DNA of 64,000 bases from Scytonema hofmannii PCC 7110 (GCF_000346485.2 NZ_KQ976354.1:11366341-11430340); one strand, 5' to 3'. Positions 25,672 to 33,757 are shown, counted from the stretch's first letter. Made by a program: numbers and translations. The notes: a model not told the origin generated them from the sequence alone.

Positions 25672-25938
25672 CTAAAAACTCCTCAACAAATCTATGACTA
25701 TGAGTGCCAGAACAACTCCAGGAATCACACCAGCCGGACCAAATAATCCACCAAGTAGAGCAGAAAACTCATACCCAATATCGCGTCCGGCTAACAGCAT
25801 TCCTCCTATAGCACCACCCAGCATGGATATGACTGTTGCTACTAAAAACCAAACAAATCCAGTCGTTAGATTTAAGTCATCAGCTATTAAACTGGTGAAG
25901 AGTTCTGTGACTGAAGGATTGGTTAAGAAATTTGCCAT
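25672..25938 (-). CDS. Small Gly-rich membrane protein of the extended hyp operon, copy 1
   Basis: An 88-aa protein with two or three membrane helices. The core is FLVATVISMLGGAIGGMLLA, then GRDIGYEFSALLGGLFGPAG and VIPGVVLALIVIDLL. The G-GAIGGMLLAG and GPAGVIPGV motifs are repeated almost exactly in the copy at 31776-32033. The Gly-zipper pattern suggests tight helix packing. It is probably translated together with the downstream gene (8-nt gap). It is separated from the upstream TPR gene by a heptamer array. Confidence 0.75.
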   Translation of the reverse strand: MANFLTNPSVTELFTSLIADDLNLTTGFVWFLVATVISMLGGAIGGMLLAGRDIGYEFSALLGGLFGPAGVIPGVVLALIVIDLLRSF

Positions 25939-25943
25939 TTTTT

Positions 25944-25990
25944 TGTTAGTTGTTAGTTGTTAGTTGTTAGTTATTAGTTGTTGGTTGTTA
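25944..25990. repeat. GTTAGTT heptamer tandem repeat
   Basis: About six to seven consecutive GTTAGTT-type heptamers (some GTTATTA/GTTGGTT variants), in the gap between two minus-strand operon genes. It may tune translation or mRNA stability. Confidence 0.75.
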
Positions 25991-26016
25991 ATAGTTCTAC
26001 CACTAACAACTAACCA

Positions 26017-26967
26017 CTATCCACTAACCCTTAGCTCATTTATTAATCTCGCTTGTTCTATCTGCCCGTATTGGGTGAAAATTTCCAAAGCTTCTTCATA
26101 GTAGGCATTCGCTTTGGCAAGATTTTGAGGATTCCTCAATTCTGGTTTATCTAAGTCATCTGGTAAATTTAATAGAGCGTTGGCTTTATTAGAAATTGTA
26201 TTAGCATATTCAAGAGGCGTGTCTTTACGATCGCGGACTTTTAATGCTTCATCATAGGCAGCTATAGCTCGTAAAATATTGTCTATTGGATGAGTGCTTG
26301 GTAAATATTGCAAAGCATTACCGAGATTGTTGTGTAACATTGCATATTCTCTAGGATGATCTATCAGTCGAATATGCTTTAATGCTTCCTCAAAGGTTTG
26401 TACAGCTAAGCCTTGATGTAAGTATTGCCGTTCTGATGTAACGGGCATGGATAGGTATGCGATCGCAATATTATTGTGTAAAATCGCATATTCTTGCGGG
26501 TACTCCTGACAAGTAAATACTTGCAATGCCTTGTGGTAAGCTTGGATGCTGTCAGTTGTCCGTGCTAAGTTAAAAGGTACGAGCGACTGTAACACCAACC
26601 CTAAATTCATTTGGGCTTCTGCCACTTCCTCTGGTAAAGCAAGCTGTTGCAAAATTGGGATCGCCTCTTCTAATTGTTCTTTTGCTTCTAACAGCAATTG
26701 CGCTCCAATATCAGGAATCGCCTTTAAAGTACTTGCCATTCCTGCTTTTGCTCTAGCTTTCCACAGCAAATGCTCGTCAGCACATAAATCATGTGCCTGG
26801 TTGTATAATGACAGAGCATTCCACAAATCTTGGGCAGCTTTCGGCTTTTTTTGAAAGCCCTGCGCCATTTCAATTAACATTTGAATTTTTTCTTGTGTCG
26901 TTGCTGGAGACGAGGCAATGACATCCATTGCTGCCTTTACGGCTGAATCTGTGATGCTAGGGGTCAT
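26017..26967 (-). CDS. TPR protein, first gene of the extended hyp operon
   Basis: 316 aa from the Met at 26967 (six residues shorter than the longest frame). A helical N-terminus (AVKAAMDVIASSPATTQEKI) leads into tetratricopeptide repeats: AQDLWNALSLYNQAHDLC, LPEEVAEAQMNLGLVLQ, SIQAYHKALQVF, EYAILHNNIAIAYLSM, TFEEALKHIRLIDHPREYAM, LHNNLGNALQYLP and IAAYDEALKVRDRKDTPLEY. A protein scaffold is expected. A TPR gene is one of the genes I recall preceding hypF in Nostoc (alr0691). A perfect GTA-N8-TAC site lies about 85 bp upstream, suggesting NtcA control of the operon. Confidence 0.82.
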   Translation of the reverse strand: MTPSITDSAVKAAMDVIASSPATTQEKIQMLIEMAQGFQKKPKAAQDLWNALSLYNQAHDLCADEHLLWKARAKAGMASTLKAIPDIGAQLLLEAKEQLEEAIPILQQLALPEEVAEAQMNLGLVLQSLVPFNLARTTDSIQAYHKALQVFTCQEYPQEYAILHNNIAIAYLSMPVTSERQYLHQGLAVQTFEEALKHIRLIDHPREYAMLHNNLGNALQYLPSTHPIDNILRAIAAYDEALKVRDRKDTPLEYANTISNKANALLNLPDDLDKPELRNPQNLAKANAYYEEALEIFTQYGQIEQARLINELRVSG

Positions 26968-27018
26968 AAATAATTCAAAAGTCAAAAGTCAAAATTTGAC
27001 TGTTCACAAGTAAAATGT

Positions 27019-27033
27019 GTAACAGTGTGTTAC
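27019..27033. promoter_or_regulatory. Inverted repeat GTAAC-N5-GTTAC upstream of the hyp operon
   Basis: Perfect 5-bp arms, 52-66 bp upstream of the TPR gene start and 17 bp from the GTA-N8-TAC motif on the operon side. It resembles an off-spaced NtcA site (GTA-N9-TAC) and could be a second operator. Confidence 0.4.
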
Positions 27034-27050
27034 TTTGCTAGAGCAAATTT

Positions 27051-27064
27051 GTAGATATCTTTAC
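27051..27064. promoter_or_regulatory. Candidate NtcA site GTA-N8-TAC
   Basis: GTAGATATCTTTAC matches the palindromic NtcA consensus exactly. It is 84-97 bp upstream of the chosen TPR start. NtcA is the global nitrogen regulator of cyanobacteria, and nitrogen-step-down induction of hup/hyp genes is established in Nostocales. No clear TAN3T box at the ideal 22-nt spacing was seen. Confidence 0.5.
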
Positions 27065-27695
27065 CTACCTCACACCTCACAAATTCATAAATTTCTTATG
27101 GATTCCTATCTTGACCATTCCACGTTTAACAGGTAAAAGATATGGTGTTTCCATAAGATGAAAATTTACCCCAAGGACACAACATATTTGTGACACATAA
27201 AAGAAACACTATTTCCTCAACACCGAATTGTAAATGTGTTTCTTGAGGCTTTACGCAATTGAATCCCTTAAAATAGAGAGTCTCTTCTAGGATGAGTCGC
27301 CTGAGTTTCCTCAAAAGTTCGGCGATGAAGAGTTATTTTCTTCCAATATAAAACACTTTATCCCTAAAAAGATATAAGTATTTTATTAATATTTATTATA
27401 ATCTATTTTTTGGATTTTTTATAATATTTTGATGGTTTGTAGAGAATTTATTAAATCATAATATGTTGTCAGAGAAAAACTTTACTCAACAGCTTACGAT
27501 CAAAATTCATTTGATTTTATACGACATTATTTGATATTTAAAACCTACGGAGGTAGGGCTAAAGCCCAACATCTAAGGCTTGTGGTGGACATTGCCCACC
27601 CTACTAAACAAAATTTCATTAGATTATAATTGACATAGATATGGAAAAAAATCACTAAATTAAGCTCAAAAGAGTTAATTTTTAGAAAAAGCTCA

Positions 27696-27724
27696 GTATG
27701 GGTACGAAAAGGCCGTACCCATAC
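27696..27724. repeat. Perfect 11-bp stem-loop
   Basis: GTATGGGTACG and CGTACCCATAC flank a 7-nt loop. No T-run follows, so it is more likely a small palindromic repeat than a terminator. Confidence 0.7.
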
Positions 27725-27922
27725 ATTGAGGTGAATATAATGATGCAATTGCTCACATATTAGCTTGAAACAGCAAAAGAAGATGTTATTTTATAACTTT
27801 TTGGTTTTATTTTGAATATATTTTTAGCTAAAAAATATAAAATTTTATGTAAATAATAAACAGTAGAATCAAAAAATACATGACATGATATGAAATAAAG
27901 GATAAATCTGACTGCCCTAGCG

Positions 27923-28029
27923 AATAGAATTCGCGGCTATACAAGCAAAACCCACCTGTGTGGGTTTAAAACTTGAATTTCCATTAGTCCGTATAGGCGG
28001 ACTTTGTTTGTATAGTAGTGAATTCTATT
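27923..28029. repeat. Palindromic repeat element, copy A (upstream of hupS1)
   Basis: A 107-bp element bounded by AATAGAATTC and GAATTCTATT. It contains paired motifs GCTATACAAGCAAAACCCACC and TTTGTTTGTATAG and two internal GC hairpins (ACCCACCTGTGTGGGT; AGTCCGTATAGGCGGACT). A relative lies at 31319-31415 and a half copy at 45637-45688. It is a non-coding MITE-like repeat and ends 86 bp before hupS1. Confidence 0.75.
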
Positions 28030-28114
28030 TGCCCAAAACTTTCCCAACATCCTCTGAATGTTCGATCCTTTATACTTCATCCTTTATACTTTTTTACTAG
28101 AGAAAAGATAGCAA

Positions 28115-29077
28115 ATGACCAACTTATTATGGCTGCAAGGTGGTGCTTGTTCGGGCAACACTATGTCATTTCTCAATGCTGAAGAACCTACAGTCTGCGA
28201 CCTCATCACTGACTTTGGTATTAACATACTTTGGCATCCATCTCTAGGTGTAGAACTAGGTACAAACTTGCAAACAATGCTGTGGCAATGTCTTTTGGGA
28301 AAAATTTCCATAGACATTCTCGTTTTTGAAGGCACAGTGATTAATGCACCTGATGGCACTGGGGAGTGGAACCGTTTTGCCTCGCGCCCCATGAAAGACT
28401 GGTTAAACGACTTATCACAAGTTGCCAAGTATGTTGTAGCAGTGGGAGACTGCGCCTGTTGGGGAGGAATACCCGCAATGGCACCCAATCCCAGCGAATC
28501 TACAGGATTGCAATTTCTCAAACGTCAAGAAGGAGGATTTTTAGGTAAAGACTTCCGAGCAAAATCGGGATTACCTGTCATTAATATTCCCGGATGTCCA
28601 GCCCATCCTGATTGGATAACTCAAATATTAGTTGCGATCGCCACAAATCGAATTGGTGATATAGTTCTAGACGAACTGCATCGTCCTCAAACCTTCTTCA
28701 ACACTTATACCCAAACAGGCTGCACCCGCAATATCCACTTTGCTTACAAAGCATCAACCACAGAATTTGGTCAACGAAAAGGATGCTTGTTTTACGACTT
28801 AGGATGTCGCGGACCTATGACCCACTCTTCGTGCAACCGTATTTTATGGAATCGAGTCTCCTCCAAAACCCGTGCGGGAATGCCATGTTTAGGTTGTACT
28901 GAACCAGAATTCCCATTCTACGACCTCAAGCCAGGAACAGTATTTAAGACACAAACCGTGATGGGAGTTCCTAAAGACTTACCGACAGGAGTAAACAAGA
29001 AAGACTACGCCCTACTCACACTTGTTTCCAAAGACACTATGCCAGCATGGGCAGAAGATGATTTTTTTACAATTTAG
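28115..29077 (+). CDS. hupS: Uptake [NiFe]-hydrogenase small subunit HupS, copy 1
   Basis: A 320-aa electron-transfer subunit of the group 2a enzyme that recycles H2 made by nitrogenase. It carries the Fe-S ligands: GGACSGN (proximal), VAVGDCACWGGIP, NIPGCPAHPDW, then TQTGCTRNIHF, KGCLFYDLGCRGPMTHSSCN and GMPCLGCTEPEFPF for the medial and distal clusters. There is no Tat signal, as is usual for cyanobacterial HupS. By my count it differs from copy 2 at 19 of the first 100 residues; the C-terminal third is nearly identical. It is followed by hupL after a 45-nt heptamer array. Its upstream region is a repeat element rather than the leader seen at copy 2. Confidence 0.96.
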   Translation: MTNLLWLQGGACSGNTMSFLNAEEPTVCDLITDFGINILWHPSLGVELGTNLQTMLWQCLLGKISIDILVFEGTVINAPDGTGEWNRFASRPMKDWLNDLSQVAKYVVAVGDCACWGGIPAMAPNPSESTGLQFLKRQEGGFLGKDFRAKSGLPVINIPGCPAHPDWITQILVAIATNRIGDIVLDELHRPQTFFNTYTQTGCTRNIHFAYKASTTEFGQRKGCLFYDLGCRGPMTHSSCNRILWNRVSSKTRAGMPCLGCTEPEFPFYDLKPGTVFKTQTVMGVPKDLPTGVNKKDYALLTLVSKDTMPAWAEDDFFTI

Positions 29078-29085
29078 GGAATAAT

Positions 29086-29127
29086 CAGTGACCAGTGACC
29101 AGTGACAAAGGACTTTTGACAAATGAC
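29086..29127. repeat. Heptamer array in the hupS1-hupL1 gap (3 core units)
   Basis: Three CAGTGAC units followed in register by AAAGGAC, TTTTGAC and AAATGAC; the last contains the hupL1 ATG. The equivalent array before hupL2 has 11 core units. Confidence 0.9.
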
Positions 29128-30718
29128 AATTCAAACATTAGATATATCGCCTGTTGGGAGAGTCGAGGGCGATTTAGATGTTCGGGTAGATATAGAAGAT
29201 GGGTATGTGGTCAACGCTTGGACTCATGCCGAACTTTTTCGCGGATTTGAAGTTATTCTGCGGGGAAAAGACCCTCAAGCCGGATTAATTGTCACACCTC
29301 GCGTTTGCGGTATCTGCGGTGCTTCCCACTTAACTAGTGCTGCTTGGGCTTTGGATACAGCATGGGGAACAGAAGTTCCGCGCAATGCGATTTTGGCAAG
29401 GAATTTGGGTCAAATCGTTGAAACCATTCAAAGTATTCCCCGCTACTTTTATGGTTTGTTTGCAATTGACTTGACCAACAAAAAGTATCAGCAAAGTTCT
29501 TTTTATGAAGAAGCCTGCAGACGCTTTGCAGCCTTTACTGGTAAATCTTACGAACTTGGCATCACAATTTCTAGCAAACCAGTAGAAATTTACGCCCTTT
29601 TTGGAGGTCAATGGCCTCATTCTAGCTACATGGTTCCTGGTGGGGTGATGTGCGCCCCTACTTTAACGGACATTACCCGTGCTTGGTCAATTCTGGAATA
29701 TTTTCGCACCAATTGGTTAGAACCAGTGTGGTTGGGTTGTTCTTTAGAACGTTATGAAGAAATCAAAACCTATGAAGACTTCATGATGTGGTTAGAAGAG
29801 AGTCACAATCATGCCAATTCTGACTTAGGTTTTTACTGGCGCATGGGTTTAGATATTGGTTTGAATAAATATGGTGCAGGTGTAGGTCGATATATCAGTT
29901 GGGGATACTTACCCCACGAAACAAAATACCAAAAACCCACAATAGAGGGACGAAATGCAGCCCTGATTATGAAAAGTGGAGTGTATGACAGTTTGAGTGA
30001 CACTCACACCTCAATGAATCATGCTTTTGTCAGAGAAAATACAACTCACTCTTGGTATGACGAATTAACAGAAGACATTCATCCTTTTCAGCGCACAACC
30101 AAACCCATTAAAAACAACATCAAAGATTTTCAAGGGAAATATTCCTGGTCAACAGCAGTACGTCATCAAGAATACGGACGGTTAGAAGCAGGACCGCTTG
30201 CACGTCAGTTAGTAGCAGGTGGCAAACACGGCGAATCTTGGCAGCATTATGACGGATTTATCCTAAATGTGTTTAAGCAGTTGGGAGGTGCAAGTATCCA
30301 TTTACGTCAACTTGCACGAGTTCACGAAATGGTCAAGTTGTATCGACAAGCAGAACACTGTCTGCGTGAGTTCCGATTAAACGACTCCTGGTATATCAAA
30401 CCTAAAGAAAAAGACGGACAGGGTTGGGGAGCAACAGAAGCCGCACGAGGAGCTTTGTGTCACTGGGTACAAATTGAAGGTGGTAAGATTAAGAACTACC
30501 AAATTATAGCTCCCAGTACCTGGAATATAGGACCCCGCGATACTGAAGGGATACGCGGACCTATTGAGGAAGCTTTAGTTGGAACACCTATATTGGACTC
30601 AACCGATCCAGTAGAAGTTGGTCATGTGGCGCGATCGTTTGACTCTTGTCTGGTTTGTACCGTTCACGCCCACGACGCGAAAACGGGTGAAGAACTGGCA
30701 CGTTTTCGCACAGCTTAG
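29123..30718 (+). CDS. hupL: Uptake [NiFe]-hydrogenase large subunit HupL, copy 1
   Basis: A 531-aa catalytic subunit. The N-terminal NiFe ligands are in RVCGICGASHLT and the C-terminal ligands in SFDSCLVCTVHAHD. The residues after the His (AHDAKTGEELARFRTA) form the C-terminal extension removed by the HupW-type protease, so it is made as a precursor that needs the Hyp proteins. The frame is continuous: there is no hupL excision element. It differs from copy 2 at only 6 of the first 100 residues, one being A for G in the CGICG[GA]SH motif and one V for I. The start codon sits in a heptamer repeat with no Shine-Dalgarno sequence. Confidence 0.97.
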   Translation: MTIQTLDISPVGRVEGDLDVRVDIEDGYVVNAWTHAELFRGFEVILRGKDPQAGLIVTPRVCGICGASHLTSAAWALDTAWGTEVPRNAILARNLGQIVETIQSIPRYFYGLFAIDLTNKKYQQSSFYEEACRRFAAFTGKSYELGITISSKPVEIYALFGGQWPHSSYMVPGGVMCAPTLTDITRAWSILEYFRTNWLEPVWLGCSLERYEEIKTYEDFMMWLEESHNHANSDLGFYWRMGLDIGLNKYGAGVGRYISWGYLPHETKYQKPTIEGRNAALIMKSGVYDSLSDTHTSMNHAFVRENTTHSWYDELTEDIHPFQRTTKPIKNNIKDFQGKYSWSTAVRHQEYGRLEAGPLARQLVAGGKHGESWQHYDGFILNVFKQLGGASIHLRQLARVHEMVKLYRQAEHCLREFRLNDSWYIKPKEKDGQGWGATEAARGALCHWVQIEGGKIKNYQIIAPSTWNIGPRDTEGIRGPIEEALVGTPILDSTDPVEVGHVARSFDSCLVCTVHAHDAKTGEELARFRTA

Positions 30719-30755
30719 TACTTAACTATATCAGTTTTGATGGGTAAGTTTGGAC

Positions 30756-30788
30756 AGATCCCCGACTTCTTCAAGAAGTCGGGGATCT
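30756..30788. terminator. Perfect 16-bp hairpin between hupL1 and the Nfu-like gene
   Basis: AGATCCCCGACTTCTT and its exact complement are separated by one base, between convergent genes. It is probably a bidirectional terminator; the sequence is also a repeat seen widely in Nostocales. Confidence 0.75.
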
Positions 30789-30805
30789 AAGCAGGATCTA
30801 AGCGA

Positions 30806-31288
30806 TTAATAAACTGCAATAACTTGGGTAATTTCAGGACAATAGGTTTTAATTGCTTGTTCAATGCTTTGAGATAACGTTAGATTGGAAACCGGACAAT
30901 GACTGCAAGCTCCTATTAATTTTACTTCTACCGTATCTGGTAGTTTAATAGCTACAAGCTGGACATCTCCATCATGGCTTTTTAACCCAGGACGGACTTG
31001 CTCGAGAGCTTCTTGAATGCGTTGTGATAGGGATGGTGCAGGGGGTTTAATGAGTTCGTGATACAGCAAGACTCCATACACGACTTCGTCTTGAACAGCA
31101 TTGCGTAGGGCTGGCATGGATTCTTGCTTAACACTTTTAATTAAACGTGTCAATGCTTCTTTATGTAAAGCTTCAATTGCTCGTTTTAAACCTGCAACTA
31201 CACCTCTGTGGGTTTCATCCCATTCAGTAATAATTGCTTCAAATCGGCTGATTTCTTTAACTAGTTCTTCAAGTGTTTCTTGAGTCAT
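30806..31288 (-). CDS. Nfu-type Fe-S scaffold/carrier protein of the hup/hyp locus
   Basis: 160 aa from the Met at 31288 (13 residues shorter than the longest frame). The N-terminal half is helical (EELVKEISRFEAIITEWDET, then AIEALHKEALTRLIKSVKQE). The C-terminal half is a NifU-C/Nfu domain with SLSQRIQEALEQVRPGLKSH and the cluster-binding CxxC in IGACSHCPVSNLTL. A NifU-like gene (alr0692) is part of the extended hyp operon in Nostoc PCC 7120 as I recall. It probably delivers Fe-S clusters to HupS or to maturation factors. It is the last gene of the minus-strand set with the two small membrane genes, split from them by a repeat element. Confidence 0.85.
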   Translation of the reverse strand: MTQETLEELVKEISRFEAIITEWDETHRGVVAGLKRAIEALHKEALTRLIKSVKQESMPALRNAVQDEVVYGVLLYHELIKPPAPSLSQRIQEALEQVRPGLKSHDGDVQLVAIKLPDTVEVKLIGACSHCPVSNLTLSQSIEQAIKTYCPEITQVIAVY

Positions 31289-31318
31289 GTATACTTTTTC
31301 TGGCGATTGGAAATCACG

Positions 31319-31415
31319 ACTATACAAGCAAAACCCACCTGCGTGGGTTTCAAACCTTTATTTTTCTTTAGTCCGCGCAGGCGGACTTTGTTTGTATAGC
31401 CCCAGAATTCTATTC
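31319..31415. repeat. Palindromic repeat element, copy B
   Basis: Closely related to 27923-28029: CTATACAAGCAAAACCCACC, a GTGGGTTT hairpin, AGTCCGCGCAGGCGGACT, TTTGTTTGTATAG and a final AGAATTCTATT. It lies between the Nfu-like gene and the second small membrane gene set. With copy A it brackets the hupS1-hupL1-nfu block. Confidence 0.75.
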
Positions 31416-31496
31416 TGAGGGTAATTTATACATTGGGGATATGCCCCCAAATATCCTCTTAATTGTTAACGGTTAACTAATCGCTAACAATCAAAT

Positions 31497-31721
31497 TTAC
31501 TGCATTTTGAAGTCTTTTAAGAGGAAGGGCATCATTATACCTGTCAGTAAGCTAGAGGCTGCAACTGCTAGTAATAACGGTAGTTTCACTAGTGCTAGTG
31601 AGACTAATACTAACGAACCTATGATAGTCGCGATCGCTATTTGTTTGATAAAATAAACGGGGTCGCGAAATAACTTCCCTTTGAAAAATAATTTAGCAGA
31701 AAACCACGCAATCTGAAACAT
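31497..31721 (-). CDS. Small two-helix membrane protein, copy 2
   Basis: A 74-aa paralogue of the gene at 25439-25663, identical in length. It shares the A-W-F-[TS]-A-[RK]-LFF-[QK]-GKL start and the MPFLLKD end, with two hydrophobic helices (IATIIGSLVLVSLALVKLPL, AVAASSLLTGIMMPFLL). It lies downstream of copy 2 of the other small membrane gene. Its presence next to hupS2L2 indicates that it travelled with the hydrogenase duplication. Confidence 0.72.
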   Translation of the reverse strand: MFQIAWFSAKLFFKGKLFRDPVYFIKQIAIATIIGSLVLVSLALVKLPLLLAVAASSLLTGIMMPFLLKDFKMQ

Positions 31722-31775
31722 AATGTCTCCTATTAACAGTAACCAGTGACCAGTGACTAAATAATTACTAATTTG

Positions 31776-32033
31776 TCAAGTCAGTAAAATCTTCAGTATA
31801 ACTAGCCCTACAATGACACCAGGAATCACACCCGCAGGACCTAACAAGCTGCCAATTGTAGCAGAAAATTGATAACCAAACTCTTTGCCTGCTAACAGCA
31901 TTCCACCAATAGCACCACCAACAAGAGATAAAAAAATTCCTAGTGAAAGTAACAAGAAATCTCCTATTAAGTTAACATCACCTGATATCAAACCCGTGAC
32001 TACATCTGTCATCATTCTTAATGATTTTTTCAA
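31776..32033 (-). CDS. Small Gly-rich membrane protein, copy 2
   Basis: An 85-aa paralogue of 25672-25938, sharing SLVGGAIGGMLLAGKEFGYQ and LLGPAGVIPGVIVGLVIL. It is the first gene of the minus-strand set divergent from hupS2, with a 660-bp intergenic region that must carry both promoters. Function unknown; the link with hydrogenase rests on position in two copies. Confidence 0.72.
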   Translation of the reverse strand: MKKSLRMMTDVVTGLISGDVNLIGDFLLLSLGIFLSLVGGAIGGMLLAGKEFGYQFSATIGSLLGPAGVIPGVIVGLVILKILLT

Positions 32034-32693
32034 AAAATCTAGCTCTGTTTTTTTAGAAATATCATAATAAAAATTTATTTAAAAGACATCATGGATACCT
32101 CATCTAAAGTTTTTTATTAAAAAAAATAAAATTTTATATTGACAAGTATTTTGATATCTCTAATTAATACAGAAGCTATGGCAGTATGAAATCATCATTG
32201 AGACTCTCTTCTCAGATTTTGTACTGTTAGTTTAGAATAGACAAGAACACGGCAATTCCCACTACCCAATAAATCTATCAATTTGTTGTGCAGTGGATAG
32301 CCTGTTACACCTGTATAAAGACAAGATTTTCAGTCATGCGATCGCAAGAACAAGGTGTGTGATGGAGGGCTTCAGTTCATTGTCATGCTTTGATGAATTT
32401 TGGTTTTGTCATAAAGCAGCACATTGCAAAATAATTCATAATAAAAGATAAATGTTGGTCAAAAGGTAAGGCTCGCACGCAGTTTCGCTAAGTCTGGTTC
32501 TCAAAAATTTACATAGGTAATATGTCAATACTTGGCATAGTTTCCTCGCTGTTTGAGAGGCTTGGATCTTCAACGCCACTTCTCGACCCAAGCCTCTTTT
32601 TCATACATCCTTACTTACCAAACTGTCTTTGTTGAGACTCCACTGAACCTATCATTTGAGCCATATATTGTCGGCAATAAAAATACATCACAG
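32034..32693. other. Divergent promoter region upstream of hupS2
   Basis: No gene. AT-rich at its left end, with a HIP1-like site near 32340, a GTA-N9-TAC (32517-32531) one base off the NtcA consensus, and an intrinsic-terminator-like hairpin in the hupS2 leader (32556-32601). Confidence 0.5.
32556..32601 (+). terminator. Terminator/attenuator-like hairpin in the hupS2 leader
   Basis: AGAGGCTTGG (32556-32565) and CCAAGCCTCT (32588-32597) form a perfect 10-bp stem, followed by a run of T. It lies 93 bp before the hupS2 ATG on the coding strand, so it would stop transcripts before hupS2 unless bypassed. Confidence 0.6.
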
Positions 32694-33656
32694 ATGACTA
32701 ATGTACTCTGGTTGCAAGGTGGTGCTTGTTCGGGCAACACCATATCATTTTTGAATGCGGAAGAACCTACCGTCTGCGATTTAATCGCTGATTTTGGGAT
32801 TAAAATCCTCTGGCATCCATCTTTAGGGCTGGAACTAGGTGATAACTTACAAGCCCTTTTGCGAGATTGTATTTCTGGCAAAATCCCTCTGGATATCTTA
32901 GTCTTTGAGGGTACTGTGGTTAATGCGCCCAAAGGCACAGGTAACTGGAATCGGTTTGCCGATCGCCCCATGAAAGATTGGTTGCTTGATTTATCTAAAG
33001 TTGCCAAATTTGTCGTAGCAGTAGGAGACTGCGCGACATGGGGAGGAATACCAGCTACTGCACCCAACCCCAGCCAATCACAGGGATTGCAATTTCTCAA
33101 ACGGCAACAAGGTGGTTTTTTAGGAACAGAATATCGATCTCAAGCGGGTCTTTCAGTCATTAATATCCCTGGATGTCCCGCTCATCCTGACTGGATTAGT
33201 CAAATATTAGTCGCGATCGCAACAGGGCGTTTGAACGACATAACCCTTGATGAATTCAATCGCCCACAAACATTTTTCAAAAGTTTTACACAAACAGGTT
33301 GTACCCGTAACGTCCATTTTGCCTACAAAGCATCCGTTGCGGAGTTTGGTCAGCGCAAAGGGTGCTTATTCTACGACTTAGGTTGTCGCGGTCCCATGAC
33401 TCATTCTTCATGCAACCGTATTTTATGGAACCGAGTCTCCTCCAAAACCCGTGCGGGAATGCCGTGTTTGGGTTGTACTGAACCTGAATTCCCTTTCTAC
33501 GACTTGGAACCAGGAACAGTGTTTAAGACACAAACCTTAATGGGAGTTCCTAAAGACATACCCCCTGGTATGAAAAGGCAAGACTATGCTTTTCTTACCG
33601 TTGTTGCTAAGAACATGGTACCTACCTGGGCAGAAGAAGATATTTTTACAGTTTAG
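32694..33656 (+). CDS. hupS: Uptake [NiFe]-hydrogenase small subunit HupS, copy 2
   Basis: 320 aa from the ATG at 32694. The open frame extends back to 32553, but copy 1 and the family start at MTN[LV]LWLQGGACSGN. All Fe-S ligand motifs are kept: GGACSGN, VAVGDCATWGGIP, NIPGCPAHPDW, TQTGCTRNVHF, GCRGPMTHSSCN and GMPCLGCTEPEFPF. It pairs with hupL2 after a long heptamer array. Divergence from copy 1 is concentrated in the first two thirds, with a nearly identical C-terminal part, which suggests either constraint or gene conversion. Its leader (hairpin, GTA-N9-TAC) differs completely from that of copy 1, so regulation probably differs. Confidence 0.96.
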   Translation: MTNVLWLQGGACSGNTISFLNAEEPTVCDLIADFGIKILWHPSLGLELGDNLQALLRDCISGKIPLDILVFEGTVVNAPKGTGNWNRFADRPMKDWLLDLSKVAKFVVAVGDCATWGGIPATAPNPSQSQGLQFLKRQQGGFLGTEYRSQAGLSVINIPGCPAHPDWISQILVAIATGRLNDITLDEFNRPQTFFKSFTQTGCTRNVHFAYKASVAEFGQRKGCLFYDLGCRGPMTHSSCNRILWNRVSSKTRAGMPCLGCTEPEFPFYDLEPGTVFKTQTLMGVPKDIPPGMKRQDYAFLTVVAKNMVPTWAEEDIFTV

Positions 33657-33659
33657 AAT

Positions 33660-33757
33660 CAGTGACCAGTGACCAGTGACCAGTGACCAATGACCAGTGA
33701 CCAGTAACCAGTGACCAGTGACCAGTGACCAGTGACAAAGGACTTTTGACAAATGAC
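33660..33757. repeat. Heptamer array in the hupS2-hupL2 gap (11 core units)
   Basis: Eleven CAGTGAC units (two variants, CAATGAC and CAGTAAC), then AAAGGAC, TTTTGAC and AAATGAC in the same register. The last unit contains the hupL2 ATG. The array fills the whole gap after hupS2. Confidence 0.92.

Larger units (their letters stand above)
26986..28114. other. Long divergent region between hyp operon and hupS1
   Basis: About 1.1 kb with no credible gene. It holds a perfect GTA-N8-TAC (27051), an inverted repeat (27019), an AT-rich tract (27340-27900), a strong hairpin (27696) and a palindromic repeat element (27923) close to hupS1. Tandem CTTTATACTTCATC-type repeats lie just before hupS1. Confidence 0.6.

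Noticed and set aside
29123-30718. hupL excision element (XisC type) as in Anabaena PCC 7120
   Set aside because: Both hupL frames are continuous from start to cleavage tail, so no interrupting element is present.
32553-32693. 47-residue N-terminal extension of HupS2
   Set aside because: The stretch contains the terminator-like hairpin, is absent in copy 1 and in the family, and does not look like a Tat signal (no RR motif).
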